Shown here piece after piece: positions 1-9,300 of a stretch of 64,000 nt of DNA. The notes beneath the pieces are model-generated. The model did no database searches. It was not told where the DNA came from and saw only the letters and a program-made list of their open reading frames with translations. Numbering within the stretch: position 1 is the stretch's first letter; each line of letters opens with the position of its first letter. The position numbers and the translations under genes were made by a program. Source of the DNA: Nonomuraea basaltis (GTDB taxonomy: Bacteria > Actinomycetota > Actinomycetes > Streptosporangiales > Streptosporangiaceae); the NCBI RefSeq assembly GCF_005893125.1, contig NZ_VCJS01000035.1, forward strand, positions 1-64,000, read 5' to 3'.

Positions 1-95
1 GCCGTTACCAGCGACGCATGCCAAGGCGGGAACAGGTCTCACGGACACTGACCAGGGACTACACCTTCGATATCAACCGAACCTCCATTTGGTAA
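1..95 (+). CDS. C-terminus of an unidentified protein (5' truncated by window edge)
   Basis: The reading frame is open from the first bases and closes at TAA 93-95, ending in ...YTFDINRTSIW. Only about 30 residues are visible, rich in Arg at first and then hydrophobic/aromatic. The family cannot be recognised. It lies upstream of and in the same direction as the phage genes that follow. Confidence 0.35.
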   Translation, partial: RYQRRMPRREQVSRTLTRDYTFDINRTSIW

Positions 96-215
96 GCCCA
101 CTCACAACCTGCGACCTCGTGTCGCACCGCCCAGGGTTACCCCGGCGACGAGTTCCTGTTCACCGAGGACGAGGCGTTCGACATGGTCCACGCCCTCGAC
201 GAGAACCGGGACTGA
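96..215 (+). pseudogene. Possible gene remnant ending ...MVHALDENRD
   Basis: The frame of the preceding gene reopens directly after its TAA and runs to TGA 213-215. It encodes an acidic, coding-like stretch (GDEFLFTEDEAFDMVHALDE) with no start codon in frame. It may be the tail of a small gene fused to the previous one by a nonsense change, or chance. It is followed immediately by a strong hairpin. Confidence 0.2.
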
Positions 216-228
216 CCCCACTTCACCC

Positions 229-255
229 CGTCTCGCCCTGCATCGGGGCGAGACG
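229..255 (+). terminator. Hairpin terminator after the first gene(s)
   Basis: CGTCTCGCCC (229-238) pairs perfectly with GGGCGAGACG (246-255) around a short loop. It lies 14 bases after a stop codon. There is no long T-run, which is usual for actinobacterial terminators. Confidence 0.6.
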
Positions 256-271
256 TTAGCTCATCTCTTCA

Positions 272-312
272 GGTTCCGTGTGCCGTCCGAGCGGCGGGCG
301 GCGCACGGAACC
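272..312. repeat. Intergenic hairpin with CCGAGCGGCGGGC core (copy 1)
   Basis: GGTTCCGTGTGCCGTCCG pairs with CGGGCGGCGCACGGAACC, with few mismatches, around an AGCGG loop. The core CCGAGCGGCGGGC recurs at 1818-1844 and 2191-2225, each time shortly before a gene start. It could be a terminator or processing site, or a mobile palindrome. The three-fold repeat is seen directly; its function is inferred. Confidence 0.55.
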
Positions 313-333
313 TCCCGGAAGGAAACACCCCGC

Positions 334-639
334 ATGACCAGCAACACGCGCGTGCACGTCATCCACCTGGACTGGGGATCGCTCAGCTTCCACGAGACCG
401 TGATCATGGCTGCCCCCGATGAGCCGACCGCGTACGCGCGCACCGCCCGCTACCTCCTCCAGGAGGCCAGGCAGTTCCTCGAAGACGACGCCCGGGAGGC
501 GTACGACGACTTCGTCACCGAATACCCCTACGACCCCGACACGGCTACGCCCGAGCAAGCCAAGGAGTGGGTGGACCGCTTCGACGAAGAGGTCTGGTAC
601 CCGCTCATCACGGTCGAGCAGGTCGAGGTTCGGCCGTGA
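334..639 (+). CDS. Small acidic phage protein, paralogue of the 1865-2179 gene
   Basis: A 101-residue protein of unknown function. The ATG at 334 is chosen because GGAAGGAA lies just upstream; the frame is also open further 5' but through the hairpin. It has a C-terminal signature FxxEYPYDPDTATPEQAxxWVDRF that is also found in the protein at 1865-2179, so the two are paralogues flanking the PP-loop gene. Its stop overlaps the next start (GTGA at 636-639), implying translational coupling. No membrane segment or cysteine motif is seen. Confidence 0.75.
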   Translation: MTSNTRVHVIHLDWGSLSFHETVIMAAPDEPTAYARTARYLLQEARQFLEDDAREAYDDFVTEYPYDPDTATPEQAKEWVDRFDEEVWYPLITVEQVEVRP

Positions 640-1805
640 AGGTCGTGTTCGGCTTCGGGATGGGCGTGGACAGCGCCGCGATCCTCGTCGAGTGGCTCGA
701 CAACCCGGACTCCCGCACCTTCGACCTGAAGGACTTGATCGTCGTCATCGCCCAGACGGGCGATGAGTGGTTGGAGACCGGCTGGCTGATCGAGATGTTC
801 ATCTTCCCGCTGCTGCGCGCACACGGCATCCGCACCATCCAGGTCGCGCGCGCCAGCAACAGCCAGCGGGACGGCATCGTCATTCTCGACGACACCACGC
901 AGCCCACCACCTGCTACATCCAGGGCGCCTACCGGCTGTCGGATGAGAACTTCGAGGTCGCGACGGTCCCCCAGACCGGCGGCATCCGCAAGTGCTCTTT
1001 GAAGGCTAAGGGCTGGAGTTTGGACACGCTCATCGCCGACATCACCGGCGGCGAGCCGTTCGTCCACGTCATCGGGTTCGAGGTCAACGAGCTCGGCCGC
1101 ATGATGCGCGACATGCCGCTCGGGCTGCCCGGCCGGATTCCCGCCTATCCGCTGACGGGGTGGGGCTGGGACCGCGACTTCTGCGAGCAACTGCTGTGGA
1201 AGAAATTTCAGGTCAAATGGATCAAGAGCGCCTGCGTGCAGTGCCCGTACGCCCTAGCGAGCACGGCCGGGCTCGCCCGCACCCTCCCCCGCTACGTCGC
1301 CTCCCCGTACGAGGCGTTCAAGCCGCTGACGATGGAGTACCTGTCCGTCGCCGCCAACCCCCGCCAGGGGCTGATCGGCGGGCGCCAGCTCTACGACGCG
1401 CTGCTCGACGTCGAGGGCGGCCCAGAACTGCTCGCTGAATTCCAGGAGCACCTCAACTGCATGCCGTGGGCCATCTACGACGTGCGGCGGGCGTTCCGCG
1501 CCAAAGCCGACGACATGATGAAGCCCGCCAACGCCGCCCGTTCCATGACCCGGATCGCCACCGGGGACCGCGCCGACATAGTCGGCCTGCTCGACTACAT
1601 GGCCAACCACCACCTGCCGCCCGGCGCCCGCTACGAGATCGGCCGCCACCAGCGGGTGTGGCTGCACGAACGCAACATCTACTACCCGTGCCCGGAACAG
1701 GCGTTCGTCACCGGCCCGGCGCTCGCCATCGACAAGACCAACAAGACCTTCGCCGAAGCGTGGGAGGAAGCCCTGAAGGGGCCCTCCCAACTCTCCTTCG
1801 TCTGA
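636..1805 (+). CDS. PP-loop ATPase, PAPS reductase/DndC-like family (phage type)
   Basis: A 389-residue protein. Residues 4-14 (FGFGMGVDSAA) form a PP-loop, the ATP-pyrophosphate binding motif of PAPS reductases, DndC and related adenylating enzymes. Cysteines in KCSLKAKGW and ACVQCPYA could hold a metal or Fe-S centre, or act in sulfur transfer. The family in phages is annotated as phosphoadenosine phosphosulfate reductase-like; the real substrate is unknown. It begins with a GTG overlapping the previous stop and lies two genes upstream of a DpdA-like enzyme. A role in nucleic-acid modification (activation or sulfur chemistry) is possible, but that is inference. No DndB, D or E genes are nearby. 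Confidence 0.75.
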   Translation: MKVVFGFGMGVDSAAILVEWLDNPDSRTFDLKDLIVVIAQTGDEWLETGWLIEMFIFPLLRAHGIRTIQVARASNSQRDGIVILDDTTQPTTCYIQGAYRLSDENFEVATVPQTGGIRKCSLKAKGWSLDTLIADITGGEPFVHVIGFEVNELGRMMRDMPLGLPGRIPAYPLTGWGWDRDFCEQLLWKKFQVKWIKSACVQCPYALASTAGLARTLPRYVASPYEAFKPLTMEYLSVAANPRQGLIGGRQLYDALLDVEGGPELLAEFQEHLNCMPWAIYDVRRAFRAKADDMMKPANAARSMTRIATGDRADIVGLLDYMANHHLPPGARYEIGRHQRVWLHERNIYYPCPEQAFVTGPALAIDKTNKTFAEAWEEALKGPSQLSFV

Positions 1806-1817
1806 CCCCACCCGATG

Positions 1818-1844
1818 CTTCCCGCCCGAGCGGCGGGCGGGAAG
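1818..1844. repeat. Intergenic hairpin with CCGAGCGGCGGGC core (copy 2)
   Basis: CTTCCCGCCCG pairs with CGGGCGGGAAG, 11 perfect base pairs around the loop AGCGG. It lies 12 bases after a stop codon and just upstream of the ribosome site of the next gene. It may act as a terminator or attenuating structure. Confidence 0.6.
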
Positions 1845-1864
1845 CCCTCACCGGAAGGAACTCC

Positions 1865-2179
1865 ATGACCGGCGCCCCCGCGCACGTCTACCTCGCCACC
1901 GTCGTCTGGAACGACGGGCGGCGCTTCCAGCACGTCACCGACACGTCGGGCCTGGCCTACAAGCGGGCCGCCGAGACGCTGCACGGCCTCATCACGGACG
2001 GCGACGCGCCGTACATCCCGCACCGCTACTTCGACTTCCTCGAAGACCACCCGTACGACCAGGACACCGCCACGGACGAGCAGGCCGAGCAGTGGGTGGA
2101 CCTGTTCAAGGACCAGCTCCTGCCGGACGAGCAGCTCGCCGTCGAGGTGACGCGGTTCGACGTCCAGAGCGCAGCCTGA
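1865..2179 (+). CDS. Small phage protein, paralogue of the 334-639 gene
   Basis: A 104-residue protein. The ATG at 1865 follows GGAAGGAA, the same leader layout as its paralogue. It shares the pattern DFLEDHPYDQDTATDEQAxxWVDLF with the 334-639 product, while the N-terminal halves have drifted apart. Function unknown. Both copies carry the same hairpin family upstream, which suggests that gene and leader were duplicated together. Confidence 0.7.
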   Translation: MTGAPAHVYLATVVWNDGRRFQHVTDTSGLAYKRAAETLHGLITDGDAPYIPHRYFDFLEDHPYDQDTATDEQAEQWVDLFKDQLLPDEQLAVEVTRFDVQSAA

Positions 2180-2190
2180 CCCCTCCCACA

Positions 2191-2225
2191 CGGTGGCCGA
2201 CGCCCGAGCGGCGGGCACCCCACCG
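2191..2225. repeat. Intergenic hairpin with CCGAGCGGCGGGC core (copy 3)
   Basis: GCCCG-AGCGG-CGGGC forms the inner stem, and the outer arms CGGTGG (2191-2196) and CCACCG (2220-2225) also pair. It is the same core as copies 1 and 2 with different outer arms. Confidence 0.5.
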
Positions 2226-2308
2226 GTCCGACTCCTGACGCTCGACTACCCGGGCGGCACCCTTCCGGTGCCGCCCCGACTCACGCATGCCTGAAAGGAG
2301 GGAACCTC

Positions 2309-3274
2309 GTGATCTGCGATGATGCGCGGAACCTGCACTTCTATCTCGGCACCCACCGCGCCAACTGGATCGCCACCGCCCCGCCTGGCGTGTCCCTGTT
2401 CCTCTCCCACCGTGTGCTCCGCAAGTACAAGACGCTGCCCACCTTCTATGACTGGCCAGTCCCCACCCGCCGCGCCCGCCGCCGTCACGTCGCCATCGAC
2501 TCCGGCGCGTTCACCGAGCTGTCCCTACACCACCAGTTCGTCACGACTCCCGAGGAGTACGTCGCCGCGCTGGCCCGCTACGACGAGGTCATCGAGCTAG
2601 ATTGGGCCGCGCCGCAGGACTGGATGTGCGAGCCGTGGATGCTCGCCAAGACCGGGCTCACCGTGGCCGAGCACCAGCGCCGCACCGTCGAGAACTTCCT
2701 CCTACTCACGGAGCTGTGGCCGCAGGTCAGCGACGCCGAATGCCCCGTTATGCCCGTGATTCAGGGTTGGACCGTGGACGACTACCTGGCCTGTGTCGCC
2801 CTCTACGAGGAGTACGGCGTCCGCCTGGCCGAGGATTACGAGCTCGTCGGCGTCGGCTCCGTGTGCCGTCGGCAAGGCTCCGCGGAGATCGGCGACATCT
2901 TCCGCACCCTCGCAGGGTTGGATCTGCCCTTGCACGGGTTCGGCGTCAAGCTCGCCGGGCTCCGCCGCTACGGCCGATACCTGGTGACGGCCGACAGCAT
3001 GGCTTGGTCGTACGCCGGGCGCCGCACCCCCACCCAGTGCGGCTCCACCCGCCACAAGAGCGAGGCGAACTGCCAGGTGTTCGCCCTCAACTGGAGAAAC
3101 CATGTCGAGGCGGTCGCCGCCGAGGCCAAGCGCGAGATCGGCCAACCCGACCAGCTCGACCTGTTCCCCACCCCAGCCCGCGCCGCCCACCAGCGCGCCT
3201 CCAGGCCCGCCAAGCAGGCCGCAGCCGCCCACCCCGGCCAGGACGACCAGCTCGACCTGTTCGCGGCCGCCTGA
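2309..3274 (+). CDS. dpdA-like: DpdA-like deazapurine DNA-modification protein (TGT fold)
   Basis: A 321-residue protein starting at GTG 2309 behind AAAGGAGGG. It resembles the DpdA branch of tRNA-guanine transglycosylases, which exchange guanine in DNA for a 7-deazaguanine base. D64 in AIDSGAF corresponds to the conserved Asp of the TGT DSGGF motif. D229 in TADSMAW is the likely second catalytic Asp. The core ends near residue 265; the tail contains two DQLDLF repeats separated by an Ala/Pro/Arg linker, possibly for a protein contact. No preQ0 synthesis genes are in the window, so precursor would have to come from the host or from genes elsewhere. Probable role: protecting phage DNA from restriction. 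Confidence 0.8.
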   Translation: MICDDARNLHFYLGTHRANWIATAPPGVSLFLSHRVLRKYKTLPTFYDWPVPTRRARRRHVAIDSGAFTELSLHHQFVTTPEEYVAALARYDEVIELDWAAPQDWMCEPWMLAKTGLTVAEHQRRTVENFLLLTELWPQVSDAECPVMPVIQGWTVDDYLACVALYEEYGVRLAEDYELVGVGSVCRRQGSAEIGDIFRTLAGLDLPLHGFGVKLAGLRRYGRYLVTADSMAWSYAGRRTPTQCGSTRHKSEANCQVFALNWRNHVEAVAAEAKREIGQPDQLDLFPTPARAAHQRASRPAKQAAAAHPGQDDQLDLFAAA

Positions 3275-3300
3275 CCGCGCTGACGTGATCGACGGACCGG

Positions 3301-3310
3301 GACACTAGCC
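3301..3310 (+). promoter_or_regulatory. GACRCTARC intergenic motif (GACACTAGCC)
   Basis: It lies 56 bases upstream of the giant gene start and between short arms (CGGG/CCCG) that could form a hairpin with the motif in the loop. It is one of at least nine related intergenic copies in the phage portion. Confidence 0.35.
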
Positions 3311-3365
3311 CGTTCCGCCGTGTTCCCTGCCCTGCACACAAGCACGGGGCAGAGCAGGGGGCACG

Positions 3366-6300
3366 GTGACCAACCAGCGCACGTGGACCATCGGCGGAGT
3401 CACCTACACAGCCGACTTGGAGGCCAAGGCCCGACGCCTGCGCAACGCGTTCGATCCCGAACAGCCGCGCGACCGGAAAGGCCGCTGGATCGAGACCGGC
3501 GCGTCCGTCTCCATCTGGGGCGGCGGCACCGGCACCGTAGCCCGCAACCTGGGCGGCGGCCGGCTCGAGGTGCACACCGCGGATGGGCGCAAGCTCGCCA
3601 TCCACCGCAACTACCTGACCGTCACCGCTGCCCCCGACGGGAAGAAGCCGTCCGGCAATCCGGCGGACCGGCCGCGGCCGCAGCGCGCTGCCAAGCCTTC
3701 CAAGGACGTGCAGGAGTTCACGCCGTCCGGGCAGGACACCCGCGTCCCCGTCTCGGAGCTCAGGTCCGGCCAGCTCGCGTACGTGCACGGCTGGGACCAG
3801 TTCGGCGATAGCACCAGCAACCTGGGCCGCATCTCCGGGGTGTCGCCGGCGGGCCCGCCCGAGGACGCCGACACCAAGCCCGGTTCGGGCTGGGCCGTCT
3901 CCTTCGTGGACAACGTCAACCGCCACTGGACGATGTACACGACCGACGACGCGATGGCCCGCATAGTGCCGGACGAGGACTTCGCCCGGCTGGTCGAAGC
4001 CGAGCGGGTGAACGACCAGGAGCAGGCCGACCGGATCGCGCGCGAGATCCGCGACCAGGTGAAGGCGATCGACGAGGCAGAAGCCTCCGCAAAGCCGGAA
4101 GCCGCGCCACCGGCCGAGCTGCCTGCGGTGGACTCGCGCGTACGGCTGTCGAACGGCGCCGAAGGCACGGTGGCCAAGACCCGCGAGGACGGCGCGCTCC
4201 TCGTGCGGCTCGACTCCGGCAGCCAGGTCAACGCCCACGCGGCCGACGTCGAGGTCATCGACACCCCAGCCGCCCCGGCCGAGAGCGGCGGGGAGCGGCC
4301 CGAACTGCGCGCCCGGCAGTGGATCAGCACGCCCGCGTTCCAGGACCCGGTCCGCGTCGAGCAGATCCAGGACACCCTCACCGGCGTTGAGGCCGAGGTC
4401 ACCACGATCCGCGGTGACCGGCGCACTCTGCCGGAGGAGGAGCTCGGCGACTGGCAGCCTGCCGACGAGCCGGCGAACCACCGCGCTGACGGCGCCCCCG
4501 TCACTCCGCAGATCCGGCCCCAGGAGGGCCTGTTCGCGGACATGGGGACCGACAAGGACGGCAACCGCGACATCTTTATGGAGCTGGAGGACGAGGACGG
4601 CCAGCCCGCGCTAGCCACGGCGGTTGATGAGTCCGTAGCACGCAATGCGGGAGAGGAGCCCAGCAGCGATCAGCCAGAGGGCAACGCGGGCGACGAGCAG
4701 TTACCGGCTGAGGCAACGGCCGCCCCAGCGCCTCAAGGCCGTGTCGTGCGGGGCGTGCGCTGGGGTCACGCCTGGGAGGCAGACGGAGTTCGTTCCGGAG
4801 TCAACTTCGCCACTCCAGAAGAAGCCCAGGAGGCGCTTGACCGCTACCTGGCCTACGAGAGCGACCCGCCCAACCGCGGGCTGGGGCGGCTCGACAGGAG
4901 CGCGAACGGGGACGGGCCGCTGGAGCGCGGCGACGTCGTAGACATCCCTCGCTGGGACATCTACGGGGGGACCGTCGAGGCCATCCGCGACGGAGGCATC
5001 ACCAATCCGCGGGCCCCACAGCCGACGCCGATGAAGGAGATCGAGGTTCGCCGCGTGGACGGCAAGGTGGTCCGTGCTCGCGTGCGGGAACGATCCTCCA
5101 TCCTGCGCTATCTCCCCGACGACGCTCGTGCTCACCGTGACGCCCGGCTGGCACCCGTCATCGCGCGTGAGCAGGCGATGATGGAGGAGCACCGTGCCGC
5201 CGTGCGCGCCGAGCGGGAGGCGCAGGAGGCGCGGCAACCGTGGGACGGCACGGGTGAGATCACCGAGGGCAACATCCGGCATGGCGCCGAACGGATTGGC
5301 CTGACGGACGCCAACGCCGATGCCGCGTTGGCCAGCTACAGGAAGGTGCCGGGGCGGGTCCGTACCGACGCCACCAGGTTCAACCAGCACGTCACCGACG
5401 AAGGCCCGGACTTCGCCGACCAGGGGCTCATAGCCGCACACGCGCTTGCCGACGCCTCACCACTGCATCCGGAAGGGGCAACGGGGCCGTCACTCGCCAC
5501 GATGATGGCCTCCCTGGGGCGTGCGTTCAGCGAGCGGGACGTGGATCCGGAGCTTCTGGCCGGCCGCGACCGGGCGCGGCGGCTCATGGACGGCGACGCT
5601 GAAGCGCTCGACGGATCCACCGCCCGCGAACGGGAAGGCGCCGCCGCCTACCTGACGCACTACGCCAAGGCCGTGGGCCGCGCCCAGGGGCCGGATGGCG
5701 ACACCGCCCGGGAGCGGGCTCGACAGGCGCAGGAGCAGTTCGGCGCGTACCAGCCTGAACCCGAGCAGCCCACGCCAGAGAGCCAGGCCGAGGCGACCTC
5801 GCAGCCTGACCCGGCCGAGAACCGTACCGCGGAGTCCGAGAGCGATCAGGCCGTACGGGAACGCGCCGCTGGCCGCCAGCAGGTGACCGCGCTGGCCAGG
5901 CAGGCGCGCGAGGCGTACGACGCCGGCGACATCGACCAGGCGTCCCGGCTGCTGGACGAGGCCGAGCAGCTCGCCCCGGGCGACCCGCGGCTCAGCATGA
6001 TCCGCAACACGATCAGCGAGGCCGCACAGCCCCCGGCCGCGGACGGCACCCCGTCGTCTCCGCTGACCTACCGGCGCAACGCCAGCGGTGGCGTGGACAT
6101 CGTGCGTGAGGGCGAGGTGCTCGGCGACGTCGTCAAGCGCGGCCGCACCTCCTGGTACTGGCGCGTCGTCGGTGACGAGAACTACATCCCGGTGCCGGAG
6201 GCTACCAGGAAGGCGGCCGCAGAGAAGGTTGCGTGGGCTGTCGAAACGCGGGCGGAGTTCGCGGCGCACGACGCACGCAGGGAGGCTGCCCGCGACGCCC

Positions 6301-9300
6301 GGATACGGGAGATCGAGGCCGAGGGGTACACGCGCACGCCGAGCTCGGAGTTGCAGCCCGGCGACATGCTGCGCCACCTCGCCGGAACCACCGCGCTGGA
6401 GTACTGGTCGCAGCCCGTCCTGGTGAGCCAAGTGCAGCCGTTCGGCGACGACGGCTCGATCATCCGGTACGTCCGCATGGACGGCACCACGGACATCGCG
6501 ATCGTGTCCGGCGAGCGAGCGCAGGTGATGCGCAAGCCGGAGCGCGACGGCCAGGCGGACGCGGTATGGCAGCAGCACCTGGACGACACTGACGACTCGC
6601 CGGCCGCGCACGCCCGCAGGGCCATACCGGAGGGGTACGAGCCTGCCGGGTGGAGCGAAATCCAGCCGGAGGACGCCGTACGCGTGCCGAGGCGGATCCG
6701 CGCTGGCTACGTGCTGGAGTGGAGCAGCCCGCAGACGGTGGAGCACATCGAGTTTCGCCCCGATGGCGGCGTCGTGATGCGGTACGAGACCAGTACGGGC
6801 GGCCGCTACATCGCCACCGAGTCGGGCAACTTCAACCAGACGGTCGCCTCGTACGGGGTGATCCGCGATGAGTCCACACCGCGGCTGCGCGAGGCTTCGC
6901 GGGAGGAACTCGCGCCGGCCGCAGGCGTGTTCTCCACGGACGGGGAAGCTGCCGTCCGCGAGGCTGTGGACACGCTGACGGCGGAGCTGGACAAGCTGCC
7001 CATGAGCGGCGTTCACGGTGCGCGCGAGGATCTGAGAGCCGCGCTGGACCGTGCGGTGGCTGGCGCGCCCGACGCTGACCGAGCCGCTGCTGAGGGGCAG
7101 CGAATCCTCCAGGTGTCCGATGTGCTCGGGCGGGCGTGGAACCGCGCGTCGCGCGAGGAGATCGCTCGCGCGCACCAGCAGATGGTCGCGGAAAACCGTG
7201 ACCGGCACCTGGCCGAGGCGCAGGCGGCATCGGTGGACGGCAACGTCGAGGAGGCGCTGCGGCTCATCGGGCTGGCCGAAACGTTGCACCGCAGGTGGCT
7301 GGCCGACCAGCCTGCCCCTGGCTGGGAGGCGCTGCGGGCTGCCGCCGAGCGTGGGCCTGAGCCGGATGCTGAGCCGTCTCGGGAGGGTGCTCCGGAGGGG
7401 CAGGCGTACGCCGACGAGATCCGCGTGGGCGACACGCTCGCGGAGGCGCGCTGGCGGGTGGCTGGCCCCGGTGCGGGCGCGCTACGCGAGGGTGAGAGCG
7501 CGTACGCGAACCCGGCGGGCCCGGCCAGGTTGGGCGAGCCCGAGCGGGACAACCGCCGTGTCGCCGACATTCAGCAGGCGGACAGCGGCCGCCTCATGTT
7601 CGTGTTCGACGACGGCACCCGGATCAGCCGCCGCCCGGACGCGCTCGTCACCCGTGGCACCCCGGCCGAGACCGAGGGCGGCGAGTGGATCCCGCAAGCC
7701 AACGCCCAGACCGGCGATCGGATTCAGTTCGACGCCGCCGGGCCGACCCTGCCCGCCGCGTTGGCCCGGGAAGGGCTCGGCATCGGCCGGTTCGACAAGG
7801 TCACTGTGGCGGGCAAGATCTCGCGTCGCCAGCCCGGCATGCCGTCCGTGGTGCTCGACGACGTCACCATCACCCGGGCGGACGGCACCAGCGTGCCGGC
7901 GCCGTCCGGGATGCGGTTCTCGGTGCCGCGCCGCGTGCTGCGGCTCGACGACAGCGAGCCCGCCCCGGCGCCGGAGCAGGTGCCCGGCGCGGGCCTGCGG
8001 GAGGGCGACCGGATCACGGGCCCGACCGGTGACGTGGCCGTGGTGCGGGTGGAGCAGCTCAACGACGGCCTGGTGTCGGCGCTCGTGCGCGGCGACGACG
8101 ACCGGCGGGAGCGGCACCTCATCACCGCTGATCGCCCCGTCAAGCTTGCGCCCGCGCAGGACGGCGCCCAGGCGGACGAGGTCGAAGCGTCCGGCTTGGC
8201 CGTGGGCGAGTGGGTGCTCATCGACGACGTCCCCATGCAGGTCGCCTCCGTGCCGGAGGTTGACGGCGGCCGCGCCCGGTTCGACGTGCGCGACCAGGAC
8301 GGCCGACTGTCGGAGATGGAGCTCGACGAGCGGCTCCTGCTCAACCGCATCACCGGCACCCCGGCCCTCGACCCCGCGGCCCCGGCCGCGCCGCCGGCAG
8401 AGCCGGAGCGAGTCACCGCCGTGGAACTGCCGGGCGGGACGCCCACTGGCAGGGTGCGGCTCCGGACTGACCAGCGGCGCCGTCTCCTGGACCTCAACCT
8501 GGACGCCACCAGTTCGGGCGCTACGCCGGAGGTGGTGCAAGCCATGGCGAGGCTGCGCGCCCGGCGGGAGTTGTCCGCCGGGCAGATGCAGGCCCTGGCC
8601 GCGCACCTGCGCACGCTGGCCACCGACGAGAACGCGCCTGCGCCGCGCCGGCGGGCGCTCGCCCGCACCGCAGGGTGGATCGACGCCGCGAACGCCCGCC
8701 TGGAGGGGTTCCCGCCGCCGCCGCACGACCCCGGCCGGCCAGGTCCGGAACGGGCCTACGCCCGCAACCTGGGCATGGGTGACGTGATCGCCCTGCCCGG
8801 AGAGGACGGCACGGTCCGGATCGGCACGGTCACGGCGACCCGCCCCGTGCGAGGGTTCGGGCTCAACACGGTGCATGTCCGCATGGAGGACGGCAGCGTG
8901 GAGCAGCGGGTCCTGCCGGACGGGGTGGACCTGTGGCTGATGCCGGACCTCCCCGAGGATCAGCCCGCGCCGCCGCAGTTCACGCGCGAGCACGTCACCG
9001 CTGACCGGATCGGCGTCGGCGACGTCATCCGCTGGGACGGCAATGACTTCACCGACCCGGTCGTGGGCGAGGTTCTGTCCGTGGAGCGGCGCGGCGGCGA
9101 GTTCGCCGAACTGCGCCTGTACGAGATGACGGTCCTGGACGGCGACGACGAGCAGCAGACGATCACTGTCACCGATCGGGGCTGGCCCTCGGTGGAGCGG
9201 CTGGAGCGCGGGCCCGCCACCGGCGGGCAGCCATACGACTCGGTGATGGCGCCGGAGACGGCCGAGTACATCGACTGGCGCGATCTGAAGGTGGGCGACC

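Noticed and set aside
636..1805. DndC of a phosphorothioation system
   Set aside because: No dndB, dndD, dndE or cysteine desulfurase gene nearby; the protein looks like the phage PAPS-reductase-like branch.
5490..7289. 599-codon minus-strand open frame
   Set aside because: Same reason: antisense shadow of the giant gene, without motifs or a plausible start signal.
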